From Halovibrio salipaludis (GTDB lineage Bacteria > Pseudomonadota > Gammaproteobacteria > Pseudomonadales > Oleiphilaceae): a DNA stretch of 64,000 nucleotides. Shown in pieces: positions 7,862 to 21,750 of this stretch; positions within the stretch are counted from its first letter, which is position 1; each line of letters opens with the position of its first letter. The stretch spans positions 186,001-250,000 of the forward strand of contig NZ_NSKD01000001.1 in assembly GCF_002286965.1 (NCBI RefSeq), written 5' to 3'. The notes beneath the pieces were generated by a model. The model was not told the origin of the DNA. It saw only the letters and a program-made list of their open reading frames with translations, and ran no database searches. Position numbers and translations under genes: made by a program.

Positions 7862-10687
7862 TCAATGGTGCAACAGCCGCGGCCGAGCGATGGCACTGCC
7901 CTGAGCATAGTCCACACCGAGCTCGCGCAGCCGCTCAATCCGCTGCGAACGGCTGACACCGGAAACAATCACTTCCGCCCCCAGCTGGTGGGCCGCCGTC
8001 ACCACCGCCCCCAGCCTGGGCTCCTGGCCACCATCGTTCTCATCCCGGGCTCTGGCACGCACCCGGATCAGATCCACAGGCAGCCGCCTGACCAGGTACG
8101 CCAGTCCAGCATCGGTTTCATCCGCATCCAGGCAGATGCGACAGCCCAGCTCCCGCACCTCGCGCATGAACAGCGCCACGGTATCAGGGTCCGCGAGAGC
8201 GTCCGCGTCCGAGATGCAGAACCATAGGCGGTGCACGGGGCAGGGCTGGATCCGGAAAACCTCGTGGATGAATCGCACCAATCCCGGCTCCGTGAGCGTG
8301 TAGCCCAGCACCGGGATACAGATGCCCGGATCGGCTTCCGGCAGCGTCTGCATCGGGCGTGACAGGCAGTCCATTACCGCCTGCATCAGCCATTCATCCA
8401 GATTCCGGGCACCGGCGAAGCGTTCCGCCAGGGGAATCAGCTCCCGCGCCATCATCAGGTTGCCGTGCTCATCCGGCAGGGTCATCAGCAGCTCATACTG
8501 CGCGGCCATACGGGTTGACCCGTGAAGCGGGATGATCCGCTGGGCCTGAAGCATGAGCTCTTCCTGCCTCAACTGACCATTCCCTGCCAGCCGATCCACC
8601 AGCCGGCGTATATAGCGACTGCGTTCAGCAGGAACACTCGCAAAACGGAAGGCGGGTGGATATTCGAAAGGGGCCTGCCTGGCTGCGTCCTCCGCCAGGT
8701 GGTACCAGCGGGAGGCCGTCACGATGGCCGGATCACCCACGGCCACGCCGGCGCAGACATGATTGCCACCATCCAGGACCAGTGCATTGCACCGCTGCAT
8801 CAGCAGGACCAGCCAGGACTCAAGATTCGCCCGCTGGCACCGGAAAGCCATCCGGCGCGCGCCAACCCGCCCGACCATACCACCCTTCCCGAGCTCCCGG
8901 CGCACTTCCCCCGCCAGGGCCGCCGCATCAGCACTGCGGTCCCATGACAGCACCACCAGTGCCTGCTCGCGGTCCAGTGGCGCGGTGTGCAGGACACGCT
9001 CCAGCCATCCCAGGAAGGTCTCCCGATCCGCGAGTCCGGTCTCGGGATCCAGCGTATGCTCACGGATCCGGCGTTCATAGAGCTGTTCCAGAAGCCGCCC
9101 CAGCGCCTCGTCCACGAGAGACAGATCCTGGCGCTTGACCGGGATAAGGGCGCCTTCAGCCACCTGATGGGCAAGCTCAGCCAGACTGAGGTCATACTGT
9201 TTGCGCCCCGAAGGCGTTACCAGCACAAACCGGCGGCGCCGGGCATTGGTCCAGGCCAGGCGCACCGGCGGCTGTCCATGGTGTCCGTCCATGAACCAGC
9301 TGCCGAGAGGCATTCCTTCCAGGCCGGGACGCCACAGCTTCAGCCACTCATCATCCGCTGACTCGTCCACATCCTGTGCGAACCCTTCGCTCAGACGGAC
9401 CAACTCCTGAACGCCCGCTTCCCGGAGACAGGCGCTGAGCATGGCACGGGCCGAATCACAGTCGCCCTGGGCATCACAGATGGCCTCAAGCTGCGCGTTG
9501 ACATCGTGGGCGCTGCACTCATTCGGGTACCGGTGATACGCCAGCACTGCATCCAGTAGCGCCAGCGCCTTCCGCCAGAGAGTGCTGGACTCCCCTTCAT
9601 GGAGATGCAGAAGCACCAGGCGGTTGCGCCAGTCATTCTCGACAAACCGCAATACCGACAGAGGAATCGGTCCTCCCAGAAGACGGGCATCCAGTGCACT
9701 GTCGGTGGCGGTCTCTGCTTCCCGCAGGCGCTCGCTGCCCGCAACCGCCTTGGTCACCCGGCGCAGATTGCGCTGGTGCGCGTCATCGCGCTGCTGGAGC
9801 TCCGCGCTGAGAATCCCGGCCGCCTCGGCCAGGGCCTCTTCATCGGCTCCCTCTGGAGAACGCAGGGTCCGGAGCAACGCATCAGGCCAGGGGCCCGGAC
9901 TCTCATGATCCGCGGTTTCGAGGTCGCCGATCCGGTTGAGCAGCTTCCGCAGGGGGTGGTCCTTGAGAGCCAGCGCGTCGGGTTTCCTCGCCAGACTCCG
10001 TTCGACCACCGGCGTCAGCCAGTCGAGCAGCGTCCGGCCACGCCCGGTCATACGGGGGCTCTCACCCATTGTCCGGATGAGGTCCGGAACCAGCTCTCCC
10101 GGAAAGACGCCGGAGCCTGACTCGCCGCCCCCGTAAAGACGGGCAATGGCCTCATGCATCGCAACCCCGCCCAGAGGTTCCTGGCGCATGGTTTCTGGTT
10201 CAATCAACGAGGGTACCGGTGGAATCGCAGCCTGCCGCACTGCCGCCTCCGCCTGGCGCCCACGGGCGCTGGCGGAAGGGGCCCGGCTCGGAATCACATC
10301 CGGAGCCCGATGGGGCCTGGATGGAGCCAGCCCGGCCTGGGCCAGCAACGTCTCGAACCCCTGAAGGGCATCGTCGGCGAAGTGGATTACCAGGAAACCG
10401 GGCCCTGAACGGACCACGTACCCACGAATCGTCTGCCAGCGGTCCAGAGTCCCGTGATGGAACTGGAGCCGGATACTCTCCCCCCCTGACTCCAGCCAGC
10501 TCCGGACCGCGGGTTCGCGCGAGGCGGGGTAGCGTATTGAAACCGCTTCCGAGGAGAAATCGGTCACCTGACAGAGCCAGGAAAGTCCCTGGGGCGTCAC
10601 GGCCCTTACAGCGAGGCGGATATTGTGCCGGCGCGTATCACGTCGATCAGCGTTACGGCTGAGCAGTCCTGCGTTTCCCCTTTCCAT
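7862..10687 (-). CDS. Large PilZ / DUF1631-like protein with degenerate GGDEF and EAL domains
   Basis: 941-aa protein, probably cytoplasmic. Residues about 15–115 resemble a PilZ domain (RRDTRRHNIR start, VTDFSSEAVSIRY). Residues about 180–545 look like the helical DUF1631 region. From about 545 a GGDEF-like fold begins with LDPETGLADRETFLGWLERVL, but the catalytic loop reads VGARRMAF where GGDEF should be. From about 690 an EAL-like fold lacks the EAL signature and the DDFG metal site, which reads CLDADETDAG. It is most likely a c-di-GMP receptor or scaffold rather than an enzyme. The start has an AGGGA ribosome site. The next gene on the strand, prkB, begins 81 bases downstream. The domain naming is from pattern recognition and should be treated as moderate. 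Confidence 0.75.
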   Translation of the reverse strand: MERGNAGLLSRNADRRDTRRHNIRLAVRAVTPQGLSWLCQVTDFSSEAVSIRYPASREPAVRSWLESGGESIRLQFHHGTLDRWQTIRGYVVRSGPGFLVIHFADDALQGFETLLAQAGLAPSRPHRAPDVIPSRAPSASARGRQAEAAVRQAAIPPVPSLIEPETMRQEPLGGVAMHEAIARLYGGGESGSGVFPGELVPDLIRTMGESPRMTGRGRTLLDWLTPVVERSLARKPDALALKDHPLRKLLNRIGDLETADHESPGPWPDALLRTLRSPEGADEEALAEAAGILSAELQQRDDAHQRNLRRVTKAVAGSERLREAETATDSALDARLLGGPIPLSVLRFVENDWRNRLVLLHLHEGESSTLWRKALALLDAVLAYHRYPNECSAHDVNAQLEAICDAQGDCDSARAMLSACLREAGVQELVRLSEGFAQDVDESADDEWLKLWRPGLEGMPLGSWFMDGHHGQPPVRLAWTNARRRRFVLVTPSGRKQYDLSLAELAHQVAEGALIPVKRQDLSLVDEALGRLLEQLYERRIREHTLDPETGLADRETFLGWLERVLHTAPLDREQALVVLSWDRSADAAALAGEVRRELGKGGMVGRVGARRMAFRCQRANLESWLVLLMQRCNALVLDGGNHVCAGVAVGDPAIVTASRWYHLAEDAARQAPFEYPPAFRFASVPAERSRYIRRLVDRLAGNGQLRQEELMLQAQRIIPLHGSTRMAAQYELLMTLPDEHGNLMMARELIPLAERFAGARNLDEWLMQAVMDCLSRPMQTLPEADPGICIPVLGYTLTEPGLVRFIHEVFRIQPCPVHRLWFCISDADALADPDTVALFMREVRELGCRICLDADETDAGLAYLVRRLPVDLIRVRARARDENDGGQEPRLGAVVTAAHQLGAEVIVSGVSRSQRIERLRELGVDYAQGSAIARPRLLHH

Positions 10688-10782
10688 GAGGTTGTTCCCT
10701 GCATTTCCGATAACGGCAGCAGCCTACGGTGATACCACATGGAGAGACCATTACGGGTTTCCGTGTCGCGGTAATCCGCAGG

Positions 10783-12090
10783 TCAGAGTTGCTTCACGAA
10801 AATCCGGGAATTGCGACCTGCGTCATAGTCACGGCGCTTTTCCGGTGGCAGGGCATCCGCTCCAACAAGCTCAAAACCGCGCTCCGCAAACCAGTGGGAG
10901 GTCTGTGTGGTCAGGACGAACAGTTCGCCCAGCCCTTCCGCCCGGGCATGGCGTTCGGCCATGGCAAGCAGGCGATCGCCGCGCCCGCCCCCCTGGTAGT
11001 CCGGGCTCACGGCAAAGCACGCCAGCTCCATCATGGCACTGGATGGATAGGGGTAGAGGGCAGCGCAGCCAACCACCCGGCCGTCGCGCTCGTCCACCAG
11101 GAAACGGTCAACCTCGGTCTCGATCAGGTCCCGGGGGCGACTGACGAGGATCCCCCTGGCCTCGAGCGGCTGGATCAGGTCCTGGATGCCGTTGATGTCC
11201 TCGGGCGTTGCGAAGCGGATGTGCTCGTAATCGTCGTCAGTTACCAGGGTACCGAGACCGTCAAGGGTGAACAGTTCCTCCAGCAGGGCACCTTCACGCC
11301 CATAGCTGATGATGTGCGCACGGCGGACATTGCGGTCGCAGGCATTGGCCGCGGCATCGAGCGCGGCCGCGTCATCCTCGCCCAGATGGCCTTCGCCGAG
11401 CAGCTCCCGGGCCCGGGCAACGCTGATTTCCCGCATGAGCTCACCGCTGGCATCCGGGATGCCACTGCGACCACTGAACAGGATGAGCTTATCCGCCTCC
11501 AGTGCCGCCGCAGCTTCCCCGGCAACCTCCTCGTGGGAGAGGTTGAAGGCATCACCGGTGGCGGAGTAGCCCAGCGGCGGCAGCAGGACCACCTGCCCCA
11601 GCGACAGCTGCTCACGGATACTGGTGGCGTCCACCCGGCGTACCCGCCCGGTGTAGCCGTGATCCACGCCCCCGACCACGCCAATGGGGCGGGCGGTCAG
11701 CCAGTTGCCGCTGGCCACCCGGATCTGGGCCCCGTGCATGGGGGAGTTGGCCACCCCCATGGAAAGGTGGCTTTCCAGCAACGCCCGGACCCGGCCAACC
11801 GCCTCAAGTACCAGCGGCAGCTGGGTTTCCGTGGTCACGCGCAGGCGCCCCTGGTAGCCGGAGGTCTCGCCCGCCTCATCCAGGCGCTCGCGGATCTGCG
11901 GCCGCGCGCCGAAAGCCACCACCAGCCGCACGCCCAGACTCGCCAGCAGGGCGATGTCATGGATGATGGTGGTCAGGTTCGGATGCGCCAGCGCGTCACC
12001 ACCCAGGGTGATGACCACCACCCGGCCACGATGGGCATTGATGTAGGGCGCGGAATGGCGGAACCAGTACAGCCAGTCTTGATCACTCAC
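10783..12090 (-). CDS. argA: N-acetylglutamate synthase
   Basis: 435-aa two-domain enzyme: an N-terminal amino-acid-kinase fold (about 1–285, with VVVITLGGDALAHPN) and a C-terminal GNAT acetyltransferase (about 290–435, acetyl-CoA loop SPDYQGGGRGDRL). It makes N-acetylglutamate from glutamate and acetyl-CoA, the first step of arginine synthesis. Start choice: the GTG at 12090 overlaps the argE stop (GTGA) and is preceded at 8 bases by AAGGGAGG, an excellent ribosome site. The ATG at 12117, nine codons upstream, has none. argE lies upstream in the same operon and argB is nearby in another. Confidence 0.95.
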   Translation of the reverse strand: MSDQDWLYWFRHSAPYINAHRGRVVVITLGGDALAHPNLTTIIHDIALLASLGVRLVVAFGARPQIRERLDEAGETSGYQGRLRVTTETQLPLVLEAVGRVRALLESHLSMGVANSPMHGAQIRVASGNWLTARPIGVVGGVDHGYTGRVRRVDATSIREQLSLGQVVLLPPLGYSATGDAFNLSHEEVAGEAAAALEADKLILFSGRSGIPDASGELMREISVARARELLGEGHLGEDDAAALDAAANACDRNVRRAHIISYGREGALLEELFTLDGLGTLVTDDDYEHIRFATPEDINGIQDLIQPLEARGILVSRPRDLIETEVDRFLVDERDGRVVGCAALYPYPSSAMMELACFAVSPDYQGGGRGDRLLAMAERHARAEGLGELFVLTTQTSHWFAERGFELVGADALPPEKRRDYDAGRNSRIFVKQL

Positions 12091-13256
12091 CCTGGATTTC
12101 CTCCCTTGGCGCAGCATTGTTCGATCAAACCGGTCAGTATAGTCACCATGGGCTCGATCTGGGAGGGGGCCAGGAATTCATCCGGCTGGTGGGCCTGGTC
12201 AATGGAGCCCGGCCCCAGCACCAGGGTCTCCATGCCCAGCTGCTGCAGAAAGGGCGCTTCGGTGGCGAAGGCAACGCCTTCCGCCGCATGCCCTGTGAGA
12301 CGTTCGCAGATCCCCACCAGCCGGGTGGTTTCCGGTTCCTCAAACGGGGGGACCCCGTCAAACAGGGGTTCAAACGTGCAGGTGAGGCCCCGCTTCTCCG
12401 CCACCGGCCCCACCCGCTCCAGGATGCTCCGGCGGAGGGCCTGGGGATCCATCCCCGGCAGCGGGCGCAGGTCGAAGTGAAGCTCGCATTCCGCGCAGAT
12501 GCGGTTGGGGTTGTCGCCACCATGGATATGGCCGGGGTTCAGGGTCGGGTAGTCCACCCGGAATCCGGGATGGCGATGACTCCTCTGCAGCTCATCCCGG
12601 TACGCCAGAATGCGCGTGAGCGCCTCATTCATCCCTTCCAGGGCATTGCGCCCCAGCGCGGGGTTGGAGGAATGGCCGGACTGCCCCCGGAACACGAGCC
12701 GTTCCATCATGATGCCCTTGTGCATGCGCACCGGCCGCAGCTCCGTGGGCTCGCCGATCACCGCATGCCGTGCCTTCGGGCGACCGGCTTCAATCAGCGC
12801 CCGGGCCCCGCCCATGGCGCTCTCCTCATCCGCCGTGGCCAGGATCACCAGCGGTTCCGCCATCTCCTGCCCGCGCGTCCGCCAGGCCGCCTCCAGCGCC
12901 AGGGCGAAGAAGCCCTTCATGTCGCAGGTGCCGAGGCCGTACCAGCGGTCATCACGCTCGGTAAGCGCGAAGGGGTCACTCTGCCAGCGCTGGTCATCAA
13001 AGGGCACAGTGTCCGTATGCCCGGAGAGCACCAGTCCGCCCGGCCCTTCACCCCGTGTGGCGATCAGGTTGAATTTGCCCGGTGCTCCGGGTACAGGCAT
13101 GGTCTCCACCCGGAAATCCAGCTCCCCCAGCCACTGGGCCAGGCGGGTGATCACCGCTTCATTGCTGCGGTCCCACTCCGGGCTCACGCTGCTGATGGAG
13201 GGCAAGGCAACCAGCTCGCCAAGCATGCCCCGGATGTCCGGAATCGGCCGCTGCAT
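12087..13256 (-). CDS. argE: Acetylornithine deacetylase
   Basis: 389-aa M20 metallopeptidase-family enzyme. Zinc ligands appear in SGHTDTVPF (His, Asp), in GTCDMKGFFA, and in ATADEESAMGGARAL (catalytic Glu-Glu); the dimerisation-domain His is in FRGQSGHSSNPALGRNALEGM. It removes the acetyl group from N-acetylornithine to release ornithine. Having argE next to argA implies the linear pathway, although an argJ elsewhere cannot be excluded. The ATG follows the upstream membrane protein stop by one base, and the 3' end overlaps the argA start by four bases: a tight three-gene operon. Confidence 0.95.
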   Translation of the reverse strand: MQRPIPDIRGMLGELVALPSISSVSPEWDRSNEAVITRLAQWLGELDFRVETMPVPGAPGKFNLIATRGEGPGGLVLSGHTDTVPFDDQRWQSDPFALTERDDRWYGLGTCDMKGFFALALEAAWRTRGQEMAEPLVILATADEESAMGGARALIEAGRPKARHAVIGEPTELRPVRMHKGIMMERLVFRGQSGHSSNPALGRNALEGMNEALTRILAYRDELQRSHRHPGFRVDYPTLNPGHIHGGDNPNRICAECELHFDLRPLPGMDPQALRRSILERVGPVAEKRGLTCTFEPLFDGVPPFEEPETTRLVGICERLTGHAAEGVAFATEAPFLQQLGMETLVLGPGSIDQAHQPDEFLAPSQIEPMVTILTGLIEQCCAKGGNPG

Positions 13257-13257
13257 A

Positions 13258-14628
13258 TCAATCCTCCCGAGAGTCGGATGCCGGCGGAATCGGCTGTATC
13301 TTCCCGAGCTCCGGGTTCAGGAAGTCCTCCAGACCCGGCCCGCTGTCGCCATCGGATATGGGCCGGCCCATGTCATCGGCACGCCGCCAGACCTCAAACC
13401 GCTCAACGTCTGTTACCGGGAAGGGCGCCACCACGGATCCGCCCTCCAGGGTCCGCCGTATATGCAGCTGCCCCTCCTCCAGGGCCACAAGCTGCCCTTC
13501 CACCTTCCGGCCCGAGGCCAGCCTGAGGCGTACACGGCGGTCGATCCAGGCACCGGCGCGCTCTGTGTCGGATTCGCGGAAGGCTGGCTCCGGGGCCGGT
13601 TCCTCCATCTGCACCAGCGGTGCGCGCTCTGTCTCTTCCGGCGGGTCGCTGGGTTCGCTCAGGTGGAACCCGATATCATCCAGCTCGCGGTTGTTATGGA
13701 CAACCTGCAGCCCCGTTGTCTCACGCCACTGCGCCGCCGAAAGCCCGCTCTCCGGCCAGTTGTCGCCAGCCAGCGCCCAGTTGAAAGTCAGTTCGCCCCC
13801 CTCAAGGAGCCATTGCCGGTAGAGTTCCGTCGTGGCGTCGGTTGGCGCCAGGCCCTGGCCGGTCATGGCCTGGCTCCAGTGACTGGAGGCGCGGCGGACC
13901 CATTCCCCGACCGGCTCGTCCTCCGCCGCTGCACAGAAGGAGGACAGGCGCCGCATCAACCCCGCATCCCGGACAATCAGTTCCGCTTTCCGCGGCAGGG
14001 CCGGTACGCCACGCCCGCCCGAAACCACCGGCAATTTCAGATCCTGCGCCTGCCAGGCCAGGGAAAGACTTCCGAGACGACCGGCATCCATTTCCGCCCG
14101 GTAACGGTATTCGCCCGAACCACTCCCCATGTCCTGGAGCTCGATGTCTCCGCTGATCCGGTCCACGCCCATGCGCAGGAGATCCGCGGGCGTCAGCGCC
14201 GGCTGCTCACCACAGCCGTGGAAGTGCAGGGGGTGGCGTTTCAGGGAAAGCGCCCGGCGACTGCGGGCCCAGGGCCGGAAAAGATCCGGTTCAACCACCA
14301 GTTCCAGGTCATCCACATGGAGTTGCCACCGGGAAGGCTGTTCGCCCCCGACAAGCCAGGCCGGCAGCGCCAGCAGCCCGGGCGCTTCCAGGGTGACCTG
14401 CCTGGCGCGTACCGGCCGGGTGATGTCGAACCAGTGCCACCGCACCCCCTGGAGCGTCACACGGCCATCCCAGGTTGGGCGGACCGCATCCCAGTGGAGG
14501 TTGCCCCAGGGGCTGACGGCATCCTCCAGTTCCGACGCGGCTGTCCGTGCGCCGTACCAGAGCGTGGTGTAATAGGCGCCTGCGGCCAGGAACAGCAGAA
14601 TCACGAGGGCGCCGAAGATTCGTTTCAT
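13258..14628 (-). CDS. Membrane-anchored protein of unknown function, upstream of argE–argA
   Basis: 456-aa protein with an N-terminal signal anchor (MKRIFGALVILLFLAAGAYYTTLWYGA) and a long, probably periplasmic part that reads like an AsmA/DUF945-type lipid-interacting fold (beta-rich, HWDAVRPTWDGRVTLQGVRWHWFDI). Near residues 370–410 there is a small SH3-like segment (VRLRLASGRKVEGQLVALEEGQLHIRR). I do not recognise a function. The ATG at 14628 was chosen because it begins the signal anchor; the frame stays open 21 codons upstream. A similar membrane protein sits next to argA in several gammaproteobacteria, as I recall. It ends one base before argE. Confidence 0.7.
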   Translation of the reverse strand: MKRIFGALVILLFLAAGAYYTTLWYGARTAASELEDAVSPWGNLHWDAVRPTWDGRVTLQGVRWHWFDITRPVRARQVTLEAPGLLALPAWLVGGEQPSRWQLHVDDLELVVEPDLFRPWARSRRALSLKRHPLHFHGCGEQPALTPADLLRMGVDRISGDIELQDMGSGSGEYRYRAEMDAGRLGSLSLAWQAQDLKLPVVSGGRGVPALPRKAELIVRDAGLMRRLSSFCAAAEDEPVGEWVRRASSHWSQAMTGQGLAPTDATTELYRQWLLEGGELTFNWALAGDNWPESGLSAAQWRETTGLQVVHNNRELDDIGFHLSEPSDPPEETERAPLVQMEEPAPEPAFRESDTERAGAWIDRRVRLRLASGRKVEGQLVALEEGQLHIRRTLEGGSVVAPFPVTDVERFEVWRRADDMGRPISDGDSGPGLEDFLNPELGKIQPIPPASDSRED

Positions 14629-14809
14629 GGTTGACCATCCGGGGTCATGGCGTGGCAGAACGTGCTGATCATCGTATCGTACCTGATCCATTGTCGATAA
14701 TGCGGCAACCGTCGCACAAACCGGCCCTCTACTGAGGCAAAAATTATGGAATTCACTATAGTAGGGGCAGGAGACAGATGATAACTGTCACCGCTGATCA
14801 GGAGGCGCC

Positions 14810-18760
<3,951 letters not shown>

Positions 18761-18828
18761 GGTGTCATCCTTGGGTCTGGGAGGGCTCTGGAGGCCAGTA
18801 TAGATGCCTGCCCGATGATTGCATCCTA

Positions 18829-19290
18829 CTACTGGCCACCGGTGGAACCGAAACCACCCTCGCCACGTTCGGAGGCACTGAATGTCTCGACCACCCGGAA
18901 ATCGGCCTGCACCACGGGCACCACCACGAACTGTGCGATACGGTCACCGGGCTCGATGGTGAAGGTGCTATGGCCCCGGTTCCAGCAGGAGACCATGAGC
19001 TCACCCTGATAGTCCGAGTCGATCAGCCCTACCAGATTCCCCAGCACAATGCCGTGCTTGTGGCCCAGGCCCGAGCGCGGCAGGATCATGCCCGCCAGGC
19101 CCGGGTCGGCAATGTGCACGGCCATACCCGTGGGCAGCAGCTCGGTCTGACCCGGTTCCAGCGTCAGCGATGCCTGAAGGCAGGCCCGCAGGTCCAGGCC
19201 GGCGGATCCCCCCGTGGCGTAGTCGGGCATGGGGATGCTGTCGCCCAGACGCTCATCAAGGATCCGGAGTTCTATGGATTGGTTCGCCAT
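18829..19290 (-). CDS. dut: dUTP diphosphatase
   Basis: 153-aa trimeric dUTPase. All family motifs are present: SAGLDLRA (motif 1), [21 protein letters not shown] (motifs 2–3), GDRIAQFVV (motif 4), and the mobile C-terminal arm GEGGFGSTG (motif 5). It hydrolyses dUTP to dUMP, keeping uracil out of DNA and feeding thymidylate synthesis. The position between coaBC and algC matches the pseudomonad order. A GAGAGGAG ribosome site lies a little far (about 13 bases) from the ATG. Confidence 0.96.
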   Translation of the reverse strand: MANQSIELRILDERLGDSIPMPDYATGGSAGLDLRACLQASLTLEPGQTELLPTGMAVHIADPGLAGMILPRSGLGHKHGIVLGNLVGLIDSDYQGELMVSCWNRGHSTFTIEPGDRIAQFVVVPVVQADFRVVETFSASERGEGGFGSTGGQ

Positions 19291-19308
19291 GGCAGGCAGG
19301 TGCTCCTC

Positions 19309-20520
19309 TCAGGATTGGGGTAAGCGGTTGCTCTGGTGTGACCGGAAAAGGCGGATCAGATCCCGGGCCAGTTCGCGTTTCGGGCGTGCCTCGAACCGCT
19401 CGCTGCCGTCCGCCCAGAACACCTCAACCGCATTGCTGTCACTGTTGAAGCCGAGACCGGGCGTGGAGACGTCATTGGCCACGATCAGGTCCAGCCCCTT
19501 GCGGGTGAGCTTGTCGCGGGCGTACTCGGCCACGTTGCGGGTCTCGGCGGCAAAGCCGATGGTCAGCGGCCGCTGTTCCGCGCGCGCCGCCACCCCGGCC
19601 AGGATATCCGGGTTTTCCGCCAGTTCGATCACTGGGGCCTCGGTACCAGCCTTTTTCTTCATCTTCTGGTCGGCCACCGCCACAGGGCGGTAATCCGCCA
19701 CAGCGGCCGTGGCAATGAACCAGTCCGTGCCAGCCGCAACCGCCTGGTCCACTGCCGTCTTCATTTCCTGGGCGGACGTCACATCAAGACGCGTGACGCC
19801 CATCGGCGTGGGCTGCTCAACCGGGCCGGCAACCAGGGTCACGTCCGCCCCCTGCTGCGCGGCCGCCTCCGCCAGGGCAAAGCCCATGCGGCCGGAACTG
19901 TGGTTGGAGATATAGCGGACCGGATCCAGCGCCTCGCGCGTGGGGCCAGCAGTAATCACAACCCGGAGCCCCGCCAGCGGCTGCTCCTGCAGGGCCGCCA
20001 CCTCCTGCACCAGCACCGCCGGCTCCAGCATACGCCCCGGCCCGGTGTCGCCACAGGCCTGATCCCCGGCTTCCGGCCCCCAGAGCCGGAACTGGGGATC
20101 CTCCGCGAGCAGGCTCCGGTTGCGCTGGGTGCGGGCATTGCGCCACATCGCCTGGTTCATGGCCGGAGCCAGCGCAATGGGGGCTTCCGTGGCAAGGCAG
20201 ACGGTTGTAAGAAGGTCGTCCGCCAACCCACAGGCCAGTTTCGCCATGATGTCCGCCGAGGCGGGCGCCACCAGCACCAGCTCTGCCCACTTCGCCAGCT
20301 CGATGTGGCCCATGCCGGCTTCCGCGTCCGGATCCAGCAGGTTCTCGCGCACCGGGTGGCCGCTCAGGGCCTGGAAAGTGAGCGGCTGCACGAAGGCGTG
20401 CGCGCCCGCGGTCATCACCACCTGCACCTCGTGCCCCTGGCGGCGCAGCTCACGCACCAGCTCTGCGCTCTTGTAGGCGGCGATGCCACCGGTTACGCCT
20501 AGAAGAATCCGTTTGCCCAC
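19309..20520 (-). CDS. coaBC: Bifunctional phosphopantothenoylcysteine decarboxylase / phosphopantothenate–cysteine ligase
   Basis: 403-aa fusion enzyme of coenzyme A synthesis. The N-terminal flavoprotein CoaC half (1–185) has GVTGGIAAYKSAELVR, the PASADIMAKLACG FMN segment and LAPAMNQAMW. The C-terminal CoaB half has VVITAGPTREALDPVRYISNHSSGRMG and the Lys-rich KMKKK loop. Start choice: the GTG at 20520 is preceded by GAGG at 5 bases and gives the usual MGKRILLGVTGG start. An in-frame TTG ten codons upstream (20550) has no ribosome site. First gene of the coaBC–dut–algC–argB operon, divergent from radC. Confidence 0.95.
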   Translation of the reverse strand: MGKRILLGVTGGIAAYKSAELVRELRRQGHEVQVVMTAGAHAFVQPLTFQALSGHPVRENLLDPDAEAGMGHIELAKWAELVLVAPASADIMAKLACGLADDLLTTVCLATEAPIALAPAMNQAMWRNARTQRNRSLLAEDPQFRLWGPEAGDQACGDTGPGRMLEPAVLVQEVAALQEQPLAGLRVVITAGPTREALDPVRYISNHSSGRMGFALAEAAAQQGADVTLVAGPVEQPTPMGVTRLDVTSAQEMKTAVDQAVAAGTDWFIATAAVADYRPVAVADQKMKKKAGTEAPVIELAENPDILAGVAARAEQRPLTIGFAAETRNVAEYARDKLTRKGLDLIVANDVSTPGLGFNSDSNAVEVFWADGSERFEARPKRELARDLIRLFRSHQSNRLPQS

Positions 20521-20665
20521 TGTCGCCTCTGGGTGCTGTTTTGCCGTCAAAGATACCAGATCCCGGGGCGGTATTGGCAGCGGGAAGTGGTGACGCTAGA
20601 CTCAGGGCTCACCGCCTGGAGGGCGGTGCTCTGAAGGATCAGGAACCATCAGCGAAGGAGCCGCC

Positions 20666-21340
20666 ATGTCACTGAAAGATCTCCCTGTTACCGAACGCCC
20701 GCGGGAAAAGCTGCTGCACCTGGGCCCGGACAGCCTCACGGATGCGGAACTTCTGGCCATTTTCCTGCGCACGGGCAGCGCCGGCCGCCCGGTCATGACC
20801 CTCGCCCGCGAGTTGCTCAGCAGCTTCGGCAGTCTGCGTTCACTCACCGGCGCCTCGGCGGAACGCTTCTGCCAGACGCCCGGCCTGGGCACTGCCAAGT
20901 TCGCCCAGCTCCAGGCCGCGCTGACCATGGCCCAGCGGGTCATGGAGTCCCCGGTTACCAGCGGCGAACCCCTTACCTCACCGGCCGCAACCCGGACCTA
21001 CCTGAAATCGAAACTGGTGACCCGCCACCACGAGGTGTTCGCCTGCCTGTTCCTGGATACCCGCCATCGGGTGATCCGTTATGAGGAGCTTTTCAACGGC
21101 ACCATCGACGGCGCGGCCGTCTACCCCAGGGAAGTGGTCCGTCGGGCACTGGAGACCAACGCCGCCGCGGTGATACTGGCGCACAACCATCCTTCCGGTG
21201 TCGCCGAGCCCAGCAGCGCGGACGTGAACCTCACGGAACGCCTGCGTTCCGCGCTGGGCCTGATCGATGTACGGGTTCTGGATCACATGATTGTGGGGCA
21301 TAATGAGGTCACCTCGATGGCGGAAACCGGGCACCTCTGA
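20666..21340 (+). CDS. radC: RadC-family JAB1/MPN domain protein
   Basis: 224-aa protein with a helix-hairpin-helix-like N-terminus ([32 protein letters not shown]) and a C-terminal JAMM metal site, HNHPSG-x-AEPSSAD near residues 172–184. Despite the name, a role in recombination repair is doubtful in E. coli, and its true activity is unknown. The ATG has an AAGGAG-type ribosome site. It lies upstream of rpmB–rpmG, as in E. coli and Pseudomonas, and is divergent from coaBC. Confidence 0.93.
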   Translation: MSLKDLPVTERPREKLLHLGPDSLTDAELLAIFLRTGSAGRPVMTLARELLSSFGSLRSLTGASAERFCQTPGLGTAKFAQLQAALTMAQRVMESPVTSGEPLTSPAATRTYLKSKLVTRHHEVFACLFLDTRHRVIRYEELFNGTIDGAAVYPREVVRRALETNAAAVILAHNHPSGVAEPSSADVNLTERLRSALGLIDVRVLDHMIVGHNEVTSMAETGHL

Positions 21341-21352
21341 GAACGAAAATCT

Positions 21353-21381
21353 TTGCGTCAACCGGCCTTTTCTGGTATAAA
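21353..21381 (+). promoter_or_regulatory. Promoter for rpmB–rpmG
   Basis: -35 TTGCGT at 21353–21358 and -10 TATAAA at 21376–21381 with an exact 17-bp spacer, in the gap between radC and rpmB. This gives a leader of roughly 115 bases before rpmB. Confidence 0.7.
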
Positions 21382-21503
21382 ACCGGCCTTTTCCGGGAGC
21401 GTCAGGCGCGAGCCGTCAGCGGGTGCAACGAAGGCTGCGGGGCACCACCGGGCGCGGGATTCGATTTCAATCATTATGACCAACGCTCAGTTGGAGGCCG
21501 AAT

Positions 21504-21740
21504 ATGTCCAGAGTCTGTCAGGTGACCGGTAAGCGCACGGCCACCGGTAACAACGTTTCACACGCCATGAACCATCGCAAGCGGCGGTTCCTGCCCAATC
21601 TGCAGACCCACCGTTTCTGGGTGGAAAGCGAGAAGCGCTTCGTAAAACTGCGCGTCTCCACCAAGGGTCTGCGCACCATCGACAAGAAGGGTATCGAAAC
21701 GGTCCTGCAAGACCTGCGTGCCCGCGGCGAGAAGGTCTGA
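21504..21740 (+). CDS. rpmB: 50S ribosomal protein L28
   Basis: 78 aa, same length as E. coli L28 and highly similar throughout ([10 protein letters not shown] start, [26 protein letters not shown] centre, LRARGEKV end). Component of the large ribosomal subunit. A GGAGG-like ribosome site precedes the ATG. rpmG follows after 10 bases. Confidence 0.98.
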   Translation: MSRVCQVTGKRTATGNNVSHAMNHRKRRFLPNLQTHRFWVESEKRFVKLRVSTKGLRTIDKKGIETVLQDLRARGEKV

Positions 21741-21750
21741 GGAGAACATC

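Noticed and set aside
10688-10782. Terminator for argA
   Set aside because: Only a 5-bp ATTAC/GTAAT pairing with a long loop and no T-run; not convincing.
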